Positions 24,546 to 32,218 of a stretch of 64,000 bases of DNA are shown here, piece by piece. The notes under the pieces were generated by a model that was not told the DNA's origin, ran no database searches, and saw only the letters and a program-made list of their open reading frames with translations. A program made the translations under genes and the position numbers. This DNA comes from Microbacterium halophytorum. Lineage in GTDB: Bacteria; Actinomycetota; Actinomycetes; Actinomycetales; Microbacteriaceae. Every line of letters starts with the position of its first letter. Position 1 is the stretch's first letter. The stretch is taken from positions 295,097 to 359,096 of the forward strand of contig NZ_KZ672983.1 in the NCBI RefSeq assembly GCF_002970975.1, in the 5' to 3' direction.

Positions 24546-27203
24546 GTGCCCCAGCTCGAGAAGACTGCACCGGCCGTCACCGACGCGCTGCGGCGCGCGG
24601 AGGCGCGCGAGCGCCTCACGGCCGGCGACGCCGAGGCCCTCCTGGCGGCCCGCGGCGACGAGCTCGAACGCGTGCTCGACCTCGCCTCCCGCACGCGCGA
24701 CGAGGGACTGCTCACGGCCGGCCGACCAGGAATCATCACCTACTCGCGCAAGGTGTTCATCCCCCTCACGACGCTCTGTCGCGACCGATGCCACTACTGC
24801 GTCTTCGTCGACACCCCCGGCCAGCTGCTGAAGAAGCACAAGCCGGCGTTCATGTCGCCGCAGCAGGTGCTGCAGGTCGCCCGCCGCGGGGCCGCGATGG
24901 GCTGCAAGGAGGCGCTGCTGACGCTCGGCGACCGCCCGGAGGACCGCTGGCCGGAGGCCCGCGCCTGGCTCGACGCGCACGGCTTCGCGTCGACGCTCGA
25001 ATACGTCGGCGCGATGGCCCGGATGATCACGGCCGAGACCGGCCTGCTCGCACACCTGAACCCCGGCGTGATGCGGCCCGACGAGCTCGAGGCGCTCCGC
25101 CCCACGGCCCCGTCGATGGGCGTCATGCTCGAGACCACGTCGCGGCACGTCTACGAGACGCCGGGCGAGGTGCACTACGGTTCGCCCGACAAGGACCCGG
25201 ATGTGCGGCTGAAGCTGATCGACGACGCCGGCCGGGCGAAGATCCCGTTCACGACGGGCATCCTCGTCGGCATCGGCGAGGCCGAGAGGGATCGCGCCGA
25301 GTCGCTCGTCGCGCTCCGCGACGCCGCCGAGCGGCACGGGCACATCCAAGAAGTCATCGTGCAGAACTTCCGCGCGAAGCCGCGCACGGCGGCGCAACAG
25401 GCGCCCGACGCCCAACTGCTCGAGTACGTCGCCGCCGTCGCCGTCGCGCGGCTCGTGCTCGGGCCGACGATGCGGGTGCAGGTTCCGCCGAACCTGCAGG
25501 ACCTCACGGAGCTCGGCCTCCTCGTGCGCGCCGGCGTCGACGACTGGGGCGGCGTCTCGCCGCTGACCGCCGACCACGTCAACCCCGAGCGGCCGTGGCC
25601 GCACCTCGACGACCTCGCGCGCCTGACCGCGGAGCTCGGCTTCACGCTCCGGGAGCGCCTCACGGCGCATCCGGAGTACGTGCGCGACGACGCATGGATC
25701 GCACCGGAGATGCGCGGGCCGCTGCTCGCGCTCGCCGAGCCGGAGACGTTCCTGGCCGTCGAGGGCGCCGTGCCCGTGGGTGCGAGCCCGGCGCCGCGCG
25801 GGGCGGAGAACCTGGGCGGCGCGACCCGACAGGGAGCGCCTCGTGCGGGTTCCGGTGCGAGCACTGGGACCGAGGGCCCCGAACACCGGCGTCGCGTGGC
25901 AGCGCAGAACGCGGACGTCGGCGAAGAGCGAGCCGCTGAAGGTACGACAGAGCGCGACGGTGGGCGCGAAGCGAGCACCGCCCTGCGTGCAGGCGACGGA
26001 AGCCCCAGCACTGCTCCCGCCGATGTGCCGCCCCTCGTCTCGAGCGGTTCGACGGGCCTCATCGCCGCCGTCATCGACCGCGCCGCGCAGGACCCCGGCT
26101 CCCTCGACGACGCCGAGTGGGCGACGCTGCTGACCGCGACGGGCGACGATCTCGAGGCCATGGTGCGCACGGCCGACGACGTGCGGCGCTACACCGTCGG
26201 CGAGGCGATCGGCATCTCGGCGAACCGCAACATCGCCTCGACGGCGTTCCGGTCATCCGGGGCGGGTCCGGCGACCCTGCGGGCCGGAGGCATGAGCGCG
26301 GCCGGGGAAGCGTACGGGGTCGCCGAGCTCGCCGACGCCGCGCGCGACGCCTGGGATCTCGGGCTCGGCGAGATCTGCGTGCAGGGCCTCGTGCATCCGG
26401 ATGAGCCCGCCGAGGCCTACCTCGACATCGCGCGCACGATCGTGCATGCCGCCCCCGGAATACACCTGCACGCGTACCGCCCGCAGGACGTCCGCGACCT
26501 CGCCGGTCGCTCTGGCCTCGACGTCGACGGCGCGCTGGCGGCGATGCGCGGGGCGGGCGTCGCTTCCGTGCCGGGCACGGGCGTCAAGGTGCTGTCGGAG
26601 CGGGTGCGGCGGCTCGTCGCGCCCGACGACCTGCCCGTGGACGCATGGGTCGAGACGATCTCTGCGGCGCACGCGGCGGGCTTCCGCTCGACGTCGGTGA
26701 TGTTCTACGGCCACGCCGAGTCGGCCGCGGAGCGCGTCGCCCACCTGCGCGAGCTCATCCGGATCCAGCGCACCACCGGCGGATTCACCGAGTTCGTGCC
26801 GATCGCCCTGCCGGGGGCCTCGGGCGGGGTGCCGCTCGTCGCCGACAGGGCGCCGCTCGACGAGCACCGCGCCATGGTCGCGGTGTCGCGCCTGATGCTG
26901 TCAGAGGACATCCCCCACATCCAGGTGCCGTGGCCGCGGCACGACGCCGCGACGACGGCCGAGCTGCTCGCGAGCGGCGGGGACGACCTCGGCGGAACGC
27001 TCCTCGACGGGCGCCTGCTGCCCGCGTCGGGTATCGAGGCCGGCGCGGAGCTTCCGCTCGACGCCGCGCGCCGCGTCGCGGGCCGCCTGTTCCGCCCGCT
27101 CCGCCTGCGCACGACCACCTACGGGGAACCGAGCGCCGAGCGCCGAGCGGCCGCCGAGGCGGGCGCGCGCGGCAGCGGTGCTGCAGCGACGAGGGCCGCA
27201 TGA
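24546..27203 (+). CDS. fbiC: FO synthase (CofG-CofH fusion) with degenerate CofH half
   Basis: FbiC makes the deazaflavin FO of coenzyme F420 using two radical-SAM halves. The N-terminal CofG half keeps its cluster motif C78-RDR-C82-HY-C85 within LTTLCRDRCHYCVF. The CofH half (about 505-885) is recognisable from ICVQGLVHPDEPAEAYLDI, PGIHLHAYRPQDV, SVMFYGHAES and TGGFTEFVPIALPG. However, where CofH should read NFTNVCYTGCRFCAF, residues 560-576 are NRNIASTAFRSSGAGPA, with Arg and Ala at the three cysteine positions. A Gly/Ala/Glu-rich linker of about 90 residues (412-504) joins the halves. GTG at 24546 is the likely start, 886 codons. FO synthesis by this protein alone is doubtful. Confidence 0.88.
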   Translation: MPQLEKTAPAVTDALRRAEARERLTAGDAEALLAARGDELERVLDLASRTRDEGLLTAGRPGIITYSRKVFIPLTTLCRDRCHYCVFVDTPGQLLKKHKPAFMSPQQVLQVARRGAAMGCKEALLTLGDRPEDRWPEARAWLDAHGFASTLEYVGAMARMITAETGLLAHLNPGVMRPDELEALRPTAPSMGVMLETTSRHVYETPGEVHYGSPDKDPDVRLKLIDDAGRAKIPFTTGILVGIGEAERDRAESLVALRDAAERHGHIQEVIVQNFRAKPRTAAQQAPDAQLLEYVAAVAVARLVLGPTMRVQVPPNLQDLTELGLLVRAGVDDWGGVSPLTADHVNPERPWPHLDDLARLTAELGFTLRERLTAHPEYVRDDAWIAPEMRGPLLALAEPETFLAVEGAVPVGASPAPRGAENLGGATRQGAPRAGSGASTGTEGPEHRRRVAAQNADVGEERAAEGTTERDGGREASTALRAGDGSPSTAPADVPPLVSSGSTGLIAAVIDRAAQDPGSLDDAEWATLLTATGDDLEAMVRTADDVRRYTVGEAIGISANRNIASTAFRSSGAGPATLRAGGMSAAGEAYGVAELADAARDAWDLGLGEICVQGLVHPDEPAEAYLDIARTIVHAAPGIHLHAYRPQDVRDLAGRSGLDVDGALAAMRGAGVASVPGTGVKVLSERVRRLVAPDDLPVDAWVETISAAHAAGFRSTSVMFYGHAESAAERVAHLRELIRIQRTTGGFTEFVPIALPGASGGVPLVADRAPLDEHRAMVAVSRLMLSEDIPHIQVPWPRHDAATTAELLASGGDDLGGTLLDGRLLPASGIEAGAELPLDAARRVAGRLFRPLRLRTTTYGEPSAERRAAAEAGARGSGAAATRAA

Positions 27204-27233
27204 TTCCGACCCACCCGCCCCTCCCCGCACACA

Positions 27234-27285
27234 TCCGAGGAGAAACCGCAGAAACCAGGACGATCTCACGGAATCCCTCCTCGAT
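27234..27285. repeat. 52-bp palindromic element, 'gaggag' family copy 1
   Basis: Ends are CCGAGGAGA and CCCTCCTCGAT, forming an imperfect inverted repeat. It matches 38 of 52 positions of the copies at 47024 and 47173. A second right-end word ttcctcctcgat follows at 27293-27304. It fills the gap between fbiC and the monooxygenase, ending about 45 bases before the latter's start. Confidence 0.7.
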
Positions 27286-27330
27286 CCCGTTGTTCCTCCT
27301 CGATTCCGCGCGGCCTGCCGAGAGGTGCAC

Positions 27331-29124
27331 ATGACTTCGCCCGTCGGCACCGTCATCGTCGGCGCGGGCTTCGCCGGGATCGCCGCCGCCATCGCGCTGA
27401 AGCGCGCGGGCGCGACCGACTTCGTCATCCTGGAGCGCGCCGAATCCGTCGGGGGCACGTGGCGCGACAACCGCTACCCCGGCGTCGCGTGCGACGTTCC
27501 GGCACACCTGTACGCGCTCGAGTCGCACCCGTGGCCCGAGTGGTCGCGCACGTTCGCGCCGGGCGATGAGATCCGCGCATACCTCGAGCGCGTCGTCGAC
27601 GCCGAGGGCCTTCGAGCGCACATCCGGTTCGGCCACGCGCTGGAGGACGCCCGATGGGACGGCGACCGGTGGGAGGTCCGGACGGGCGTCCGGACCTCCG
27701 GGCTCGGCGACGGCCGAAGCGTCCGCACCGACCCACGCGAACACGCGCCCAGCGACGGCCGGGACATCCGCGCCGACGCACGTGACCACCCGCCCGGCGC
27801 TACCGGCGCGGGTGGTGGCACGCGGAAGCGATCAGCGGGCGAAGCGAGCGGCGCCTCCGCGCCGAATCAAGCGCCCGACGCCGCACCCGACGGTGCATCC
27901 GACGACGCCAGGGGGCTGCGCCCTGCCGGGCTCGGCGGCGCCCGGATGCTCCGCCCTGCTGGGCCCGGCGACGTGCTCGCCGGGGCCGCGAACGGCACCG
28001 CCCACCCGGCGCCCGGACGCGGCGGGACGATCCGGGCCGAGCACCTCGTGCTCGCGTGCGGGCGGCTCTCCGAGCCTCGCATCCCGCACGTGCCGGGGCT
28101 CGCCGGATTCCACGGCCCCGTCTTCCACTCTGCGCGGTGGCCGGATGGGCTGAGCGTCGCAGGCAAGCGCGTGGCGGTCGTCGGGACGGGCGCGAGCGCC
28201 GTGCAGTTGGCCCCCGCCCTGGCCGACCGCGGCGCCGACGTCACCGTGTTCCAGCGCACCCCCGCGTGGATCATGCCGCGCGGCGACCGCGCCCATACCG
28301 ACGCGGAGCGCACCGAGTGGCGCGAGACCGCTGGCGCCCTCGCCGAGGTCCGTGCCGAGCTGTACGCTGACGGCGAGGCACGGTTCGCGTCGCGCTCGGG
28401 CGACGCCGCGGCCGCTGGGGCCGCCTCCCGGGCCGCGCTCGCGCACCTGCATGCCGCCGTCGAGGACCCGCACCTGCGCGCCGCGCTCACGCCCGACTAC
28501 GCGTTCGGCTGCAAGCGCGTGCTCCTCAGCGACGAGTTCTATGCCGCGATCGGCTCAGGCGCCGTGCGCCTGGAGCCGAGCGCGCTGGCCGCCGTCGACG
28601 ACGGGAGCCTCGTCGCCGCGAGCGGTGCGCGCCACGACGCCGACATCGTCGTGCTCGCGACGGGCTTCCGTGCCACGCGCCAGTCCTACGCCCCGCTCGT
28701 CACGGGCGAGCACGGCACGACCCTCGACGAGCACTGGTCGGGCGGCTTCACGGCGGTCGCGTCGACGCTCGTGCACGGCTTCCCGAACCTCTTCGTGCTC
28801 GGCGGCCCCAACGCGACGCTCGGCCACAACTCGGCCGTGCTGCTGCTCGAGGCGCAGGCCGCCCTGGCCGCCGACCTGATCGCGGATCGCGCGGGCGCGC
28901 CCGTCCGCGTCTCGGCGGAGGCCGAGCGGGAGGCGACCGCCGAGGTCGATGAGATGGCGGCGGGCACCCCGTGGCTGACCGGCGGCTGCCGGAACTGGTA
29001 CGTCGACGAGCGCTCCGGCCGGCTGACGCTCATCTGGCCCAGCACCGTCGCGGCGTTCCGCGAGCGCCTCGACCGCGTGCGGTCGGCGCTTCTCGCGCCC
29101 ACGGCATCCGGAGGGGCCCGATGA
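27331..29124 (+). CDS. Baeyer-Villiger-type flavin monooxygenase with internal insertion
   Basis: FAD/NADPH class B monooxygenase. The FAD motif IVGAGFAGIAAAIAL is at residues 10-24, followed by GGTWRDNRYPGVACDVPAHL. The fingerprint FHGPVFHSARWP (FxGxxxHxxxWP) is near residue 255 and the NADPH motif VVGTGASAVQ near 286. Between residues 117 and 232, where homologues have a short loop before LVLACGRLSEP, there is a Gly/Ala/Pro/Arg-rich insertion of over 100 residues with two tandem repeats. The ATG follows gagagg by 5 bases. It sits between fbiC and an F420-dependent dehydrogenase. Substrate (ketone or similar) is unknown, and whether the insertion allows folding is open. Confidence 0.85.
   Translation: MTSPVGTVIVGAGFAGIAAAIALKRAGATDFVILERAESVGGTWRDNRYPGVACDVPAHLYALESHPWPEWSRTFAPGDEIRAYLERVVDAEGLRAHIRFGHALEDARWDGDRWEVRTGVRTSGLGDGRSVRTDPREHAPSDGRDIRADARDHPPGATGAGGGTRKRSAGEASGASAPNQAPDAAPDGASDDARGLRPAGLGGARMLRPAGPGDVLAGAANGTAHPAPGRGGTIRAEHLVLACGRLSEPRIPHVPGLAGFHGPVFHSARWPDGLSVAGKRVAVVGTGASAVQLAPALADRGADVTVFQRTPAWIMPRGDRAHTDAERTEWRETAGALAEVRAELYADGEARFASRSGDAAAAGAASRAALAHLHAAVEDPHLRAALTPDYAFGCKRVLLSDEFYAAIGSGAVRLEPSALAAVDDGSLVAASGARHDADIVVLATGFRATRQSYAPLVTGEHGTTLDEHWSGGFTAVASTLVHGFPNLFVLGGPNATLGHNSAVLLLEAQAALAADLIADRAGAPVRVSAEAEREATAEVDEMAAGTPWLTGGCRNWYVDERSGRLTLIWPSTVAAFRERLDRVRSALLAPTASGGAR
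27706..27795. repeat. 45-bp tandem repeat inside the monooxygenase insertion
   Basis: Two 45-bp units (27706-27750 and 27751-27795) encode 15-residue repeats GDGRSVRTDPREHAP and SDGRDIRADARDHPP. A second, shorter tandem pair (RGLRPAGLGGA, RMLRPAGPGDV) is encoded just downstream at about 27909-27974. Both lie in frame within the low-complexity insertion. Confidence 0.7.
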
Positions 29125-29374
29125 CCGCCAGGCTCGAAGCGGCTCCGCCCCGAGGTCTGTCGCGGACCCACGGCTGCATGCGGACCACAGCGGCGCCAAG
29201 GCTGCAGGATGCGGACATCCGGCCAGTGCCGATTGTGGCCGCCCGCTCGCCGCACCGCTCCGACGCCCGCCGCCTCCTGTCGGCACCGCCCAACGCGTTC
29301 GCGCCGTCTCCGCTCGCCCGCTTTCATCGAATGAGCGGGATGATCGAACCGCACCCGCCCCACGAAGGAGTGTC
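29125..29374. other. 250-base gap, no convincing gene
   Basis: A frame starting with an ATG that overlaps the monooxygenase stop (29121) runs to 29378, but its product is Arg/Pro/Ala-rich without recognisable features and I do not accept it. The only useful signal is aaggag 4 bases before the next gene's ATG. The gap may be a decayed gene or contain a promoter. Confidence 0.4.
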
Positions 29375-30388
29375 ATGACCGTTCCCGTCCGCTTCGGATA
29401 CAAGGCGTCGAGCGAGCAGTTCGGGCCCCGCGAGCTGCTCGAGTTCGCCGTGCTCGCGGAGGAGGTCGGCTTCGACTCGGTCTTCCTCAGCGACCACCTG
29501 CAGCCCTGGATGCATGACGGCGGCCACGCCCCCGCCGCGCTCCCCTGGCTCGGCGCCGCCGCCGAGCGCACATCGCGCGTGCTGCTCGGCACGAGCGTGC
29601 TCACGCCCACGTTCCGCTACCACCCGGGCGTCGTCGCGCAGGCGTTCGGCACGCTCGGAGCGATGCACCCCGGCCGGATGATCCTGGGCCTCGGCACGGG
29701 CGAGGCCCTCAACGAGGTGACGCTCGGCCTCGAGTGGCCCGAGCCGCGCGAGCGCTTCGCGCGGCTGCGCGAGGCCGTGGAGCTCATCCGGGCGCTCTGG
29801 GCCGACGAGCGCGTCAGCTTCGACGGGGAGTACTACTCAGTATCCAACGCCACGATCTACGACCGGCCCGAGACGGAGGTGCCGATCTACATCGGCGCCG
29901 CCGGCCCCGCCACGACGCGCTTCGCGGCGCGCGAGACATCCGGATGGATCACCACCGGAGGCAAGGCGCAGGAGCTGTACACCGACAAGCTCATCCCGGC
30001 GTTCGAGGAGGGCCTCGTGCAGTCGGAGCGCACGCGCGACGACGTCGACACCATGATGGAGGTCAAGGTCTCGCTGCGACCCGACCGCGCGCAGGCGCTC
30101 GAGAACACACGGTTCTGGGCGCCCCTCGCCCTCAGCCCCGAGGAGAAGAGCGGCGTCGACGACCCCCGCGAGATGCAGCGGCTGGCCGAGGGCCTCCCGA
30201 TCGAGCGCGCCGCGAGCCGGTTCATCGTCTCCGACGACGTCGAGGAGCACATCGCGGCGATCGAGCGGTACATCGACCTCGGCTTCCGCCACCTCGTCTT
30301 CCACGACCCCGGCCACGACCAGGAGGCGTTCCTGCGCCTCTACGGCGAGCAGGTGCTGCCGCGCCTCCGCGAGCGCCACGGCGCGTGA
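29375..30388 (+). CDS. F420-dependent LLM dehydrogenase (Fgd/TIGR03557-like)
   Basis: A 337-residue luciferase-like enzyme close to F420-dependent glucose-6-phosphate dehydrogenase. Marks: FGYKASSEQFGPRELLEFAV at the N-terminus, SDHLQPWMHDGGHAP, LLGTSVLTPTFRYHP, LGLGTGEALNE, and DRPETEVPIYIGAAGPATTR. These fit the TIGR03557 group; true Fgd is a close relative. It would reduce F420 with a sugar phosphate or alcohol as hydride donor in the cytoplasm. aaggag precedes the ATG. The stop overlaps the start of cofC (GTGA), so the two are coupled, consistent with a dedicated F420 role. Confidence 0.88.
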   Translation: MTVPVRFGYKASSEQFGPRELLEFAVLAEEVGFDSVFLSDHLQPWMHDGGHAPAALPWLGAAAERTSRVLLGTSVLTPTFRYHPGVVAQAFGTLGAMHPGRMILGLGTGEALNEVTLGLEWPEPRERFARLREAVELIRALWADERVSFDGEYYSVSNATIYDRPETEVPIYIGAAGPATTRFAARETSGWITTGGKAQELYTDKLIPAFEEGLVQSERTRDDVDTMMEVKVSLRPDRAQALENTRFWAPLALSPEEKSGVDDPREMQRLAEGLPIERAASRFIVSDDVEEHIAAIERYIDLGFRHLVFHDPGHDQEAFLRLYGEQVLPRLRERHGA

Positions 30389-31530
30389 GTGGGAGCGTGC
30401 CGGGAGGCATGATCGGGGGCTTCACGGGCCCGGATGCGGCGCGCGGCGCCGCGGATTTGTGCCGTTGTCGAGGTACCAGCGCGGAAACATCGACAACGAC
30501 GCAAATTCGAGGGCAGGCGGGTCAGGCGTGGTCGCTCGTCATCCCGGTGAAGCCCGCCGCCGTCGGGAAGTCGCGCCTCTCCGTGCCCGGCATCGATCGC
30601 GAGGCGCTCGCCCGCGCGATCGCGCTCGACACGATCGACGCGGCGGCGCGCGCGACGTCCGTCACCGAGGTGGTCGTCGTGACCGATGATCCCGGGGTAC
30701 GGGCTGCCCTCGTCTGCGACGCCGCCACCTTGACGAACTCCCCCGCGGCGCGTGCGGTGACCTCGGCGCACACCGCCGCCGAAGGCGGGATCCAACACGC
30801 GCAACCCGACGACGCACCCACCCGATTGGGAGCCCCAGAAGCCGGGCCGCAACGCACGCATCCGGATGACGCACATTCGCAGAGCGCCGCCGACTCCGCC
30901 TCCGCATCCTGGCCGCGGCACACGCACCCCGACGTGGCACGCACGCTGAACGCCGCGCTCAGCGGCTCGGCGGCAGACACGGCAGCGCCCACCGCGATCC
31001 CAGGCCCGCATCAAGATGCCGCACGCGCGCGGATCACGCTCGTCGACGACCCCGGCCGCGGACTCAACCCCGCGATCGCGGCTGGGCTCGATGCGGCGAC
31101 CGCGCCGCTGCGCGCCGCGATGCTCGGCGACCTGCCCGCGCTGCGGCCCGCCGCCCTCGACGCCGCCCTCGACGCCGCAATGCCACTCCCCTCCGGTGCG
31201 GCACGCACCGCTGACGCGACTTGCGACGACGATTTGTGCGGTTGTCGAGGTATAAGCGCCGATACGCCGACAACGGCGCAAATCCGTGAGCGACCGACGC
31301 CGCGGGCCGTCGCCGATGCCGATGGCACGGGCACGACGCTGCTCGCCCATGCGCATCCGGATGCCCTGCGCTTCGGCGCGGATTCGTATGCGCGCCACCT
31401 CGCGGCCGGCGCCGCCCCGCTCGACGTCGCGGTGGGCTCGTCGCTGCGGCAGGACGTCGACACCGCCGCGCACCTCGCCGCCGCCCGCACGCTCGGCCTC
31501 GGGCCGCGCACCGCCGCGCTGCTGCCCTGA
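30385..31530 (+). CDS. cofC: 2-phospho-L-lactate/PEP guanylyltransferase with insertions
   Basis: CofC (FbiD) activates phospholactate or PEP with GTP for F420 assembly. Family blocks, all in one frame, are SLVIPVKPAAVGKSRLS (residues 51-67), VVVVTDDPGVRAAL, LVDDPGRGLNPAI, MLGDLPALRP and DADGTGTTLL...RFGADSYARHL near 310-335. The usual length is about 210 residues; this is 381. Extra parts are an N-terminal extension holding a palindromic element (24-41), a Ala/Asp/His-rich block at about 111-214 with repeated HPDDA-like motifs, and a second palindromic element at 283-300. The GTG start overlaps the previous stop; GTG 30397 and ATG 30409 are alternatives but none excludes the first element. 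Confidence 0.85.
   Translation: MSGSVPGGMIGGFTGPDAARGAADLCRCRGTSAETSTTTQIRGQAGQAWSLVIPVKPAAVGKSRLSVPGIDREALARAIALDTIDAAARATSVTEVVVVTDDPGVRAALVCDAATLTNSPAARAVTSAHTAAEGGIQHAQPDDAPTRLGAPEAGPQRTHPDDAHSQSAADSASASWPRHTHPDVARTLNAALSGSAADTAAPTAIPGPHQDAARARITLVDDPGRGLNPAIAAGLDAATAPLRAAMLGDLPALRPAALDAALDAAMPLPSGAARTADATCDDDLCGCRGISADTPTTAQIRERPTPRAVADADGTGTTLLAHAHPDALRFGADSYARHLAAGAAPLDVAVGSSLRQDVDTAAHLAAARTLGLGPRTAALLP
30454..30507. repeat. 54-bp palindromic element, copy 1, in cofC N-terminus
   Basis: Left arm ATTTGTGCCGTTGTCGA (30455-30471) pairs with TCGACAACGACGCAAAT (30490-30506), 15 of 17. It is 45/54 identical to the copy at 31231. Read in the cofC frame it encodes DLCRCRGTSAETSTTTQI. Confidence 0.85.
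31231..31284. repeat. 54-bp palindromic element, copy 2, inside cofC
   Basis: Left arm GATTTGTGCGGTTGTCG (31231-31247) pairs with CGACAACGGCGCAAATC (31268-31284), 15 of 17. It encodes DLCGCRGISADTPTTAQI in the cofC frame, the same phase as copy 1, and lies just before the conserved DADGTGTT block. Confidence 0.87.
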
Positions 31531-31698
31531 CACGACCACACGCGACCGCTGAGCGCGCGGTCGGCGTGCGCGCTTGCCCTGAGAAGACCACCGGCTCCAC
31601 GCGACAGAGCGCTCCGAACGCCGCACAGCTGCCCAGAGCGGACGGATGAGCGAGTCTCCCGGAACGCCGCGCCGCGCATCCGTACCCCGCGTAGCCTG

Positions 31699-32118
31699 AT
31701 GGGCATGAGCTTCAACGACGACGTGATCCTGTCCTTCCGCGCCAACGGCGGGGTCGTGAAAGAACCGGTGGACTGGGGCGACTCCCTCGTGCTCGTGCAC
31801 GTCATCAGGAAGGACGGGAGCGAGCGCGTTCTGCCGCTGCGCGGCGTCGTCACCGACGACGGCTGGCACGTCACGGCCACCGCCGCCGGCGCGCCGAAGA
31901 ACCCCGGGTGGGTCTACAACCTGCGCCGAATGGACTCCACGACGATCGAGGTCGCGGGGGACGGCGGCGCCGAGCCTGTGCCCGTGACCGTCACGGAGCT
32001 GACGGGTGCGGAGCGCGACGCGATCTGGGCTCGGTACCTGGAGATCCCGCCGTTCCCGAGCTACGAGGAGAAGTCGGGCGGCCGCGTCTTCCCGATCTTC
32101 CGCTTCGCCCGCGCCTGA
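31699..32118 (+). CDS. nitroreductase/quinone reductase family (Ddn-like, F420H2-dependent)
   Basis: A 139-residue split-barrel protein. The central GWHVTATAAGAPKNPGWVYNLR is the F420-binding signature of the deazaflavin-dependent nitroreductase (Ddn) family (normally GxKxGxPxxPxWYxNL), and the end PPFPSYEEKSGGRVFPIFRF is also typical. It would reduce quinones or similar acceptors with F420H2 near the membrane. ATG 31699 and ATG 31705 are both possible; neither has a clear ribosome site, so a leaderless mRNA is possible. It follows the F420 synthesis genes. Confidence 0.85.
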   Translation: MGMSFNDDVILSFRANGGVVKEPVDWGDSLVLVHVIRKDGSERVLPLRGVVTDDGWHVTATAAGAPKNPGWVYNLRRMDSTTIEVAGDGGAEPVPVTVTELTGAERDAIWARYLEIPPFPSYEEKSGGRVFPIFRFARA

Positions 32119-32136
32119 GGCCACCGGGCCAGGGCT

Positions 32137-32154
32137 GGCCTGCCGACGCAGGCC
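32137..32154 (+). terminator. hairpin after the Ddn-like gene
   Basis: GGCCTGC-CGAC-GCAGGCC, a perfect 7-bp stem with a 4-base loop, 18 bases after the stop codon. No U-run follows, as is common in high-GC actinobacteria. Confidence 0.5.
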
Positions 32155-32218
32155 GAGCGGATAGGATCGGACCCCGAACGCGCCGGATCGGCCGGCGGTC
32201 GGGCGGACGGGAGCTCGC

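Noticed and set aside
29121..29378. Possible small gene between the monooxygenase and the LLM dehydrogenase, overlapping both by ATGA
   Set aside because: The overlaps are attractive, but the product has no conserved features and there is no clear ribosome site.
27331..31530. The monooxygenase and cofC as pseudogenes because of their size
   Set aside because: All conserved blocks stay in one frame from start to stop. The insertions are in frame, and HemY, an essential enzyme, shows the same kind of insertion.
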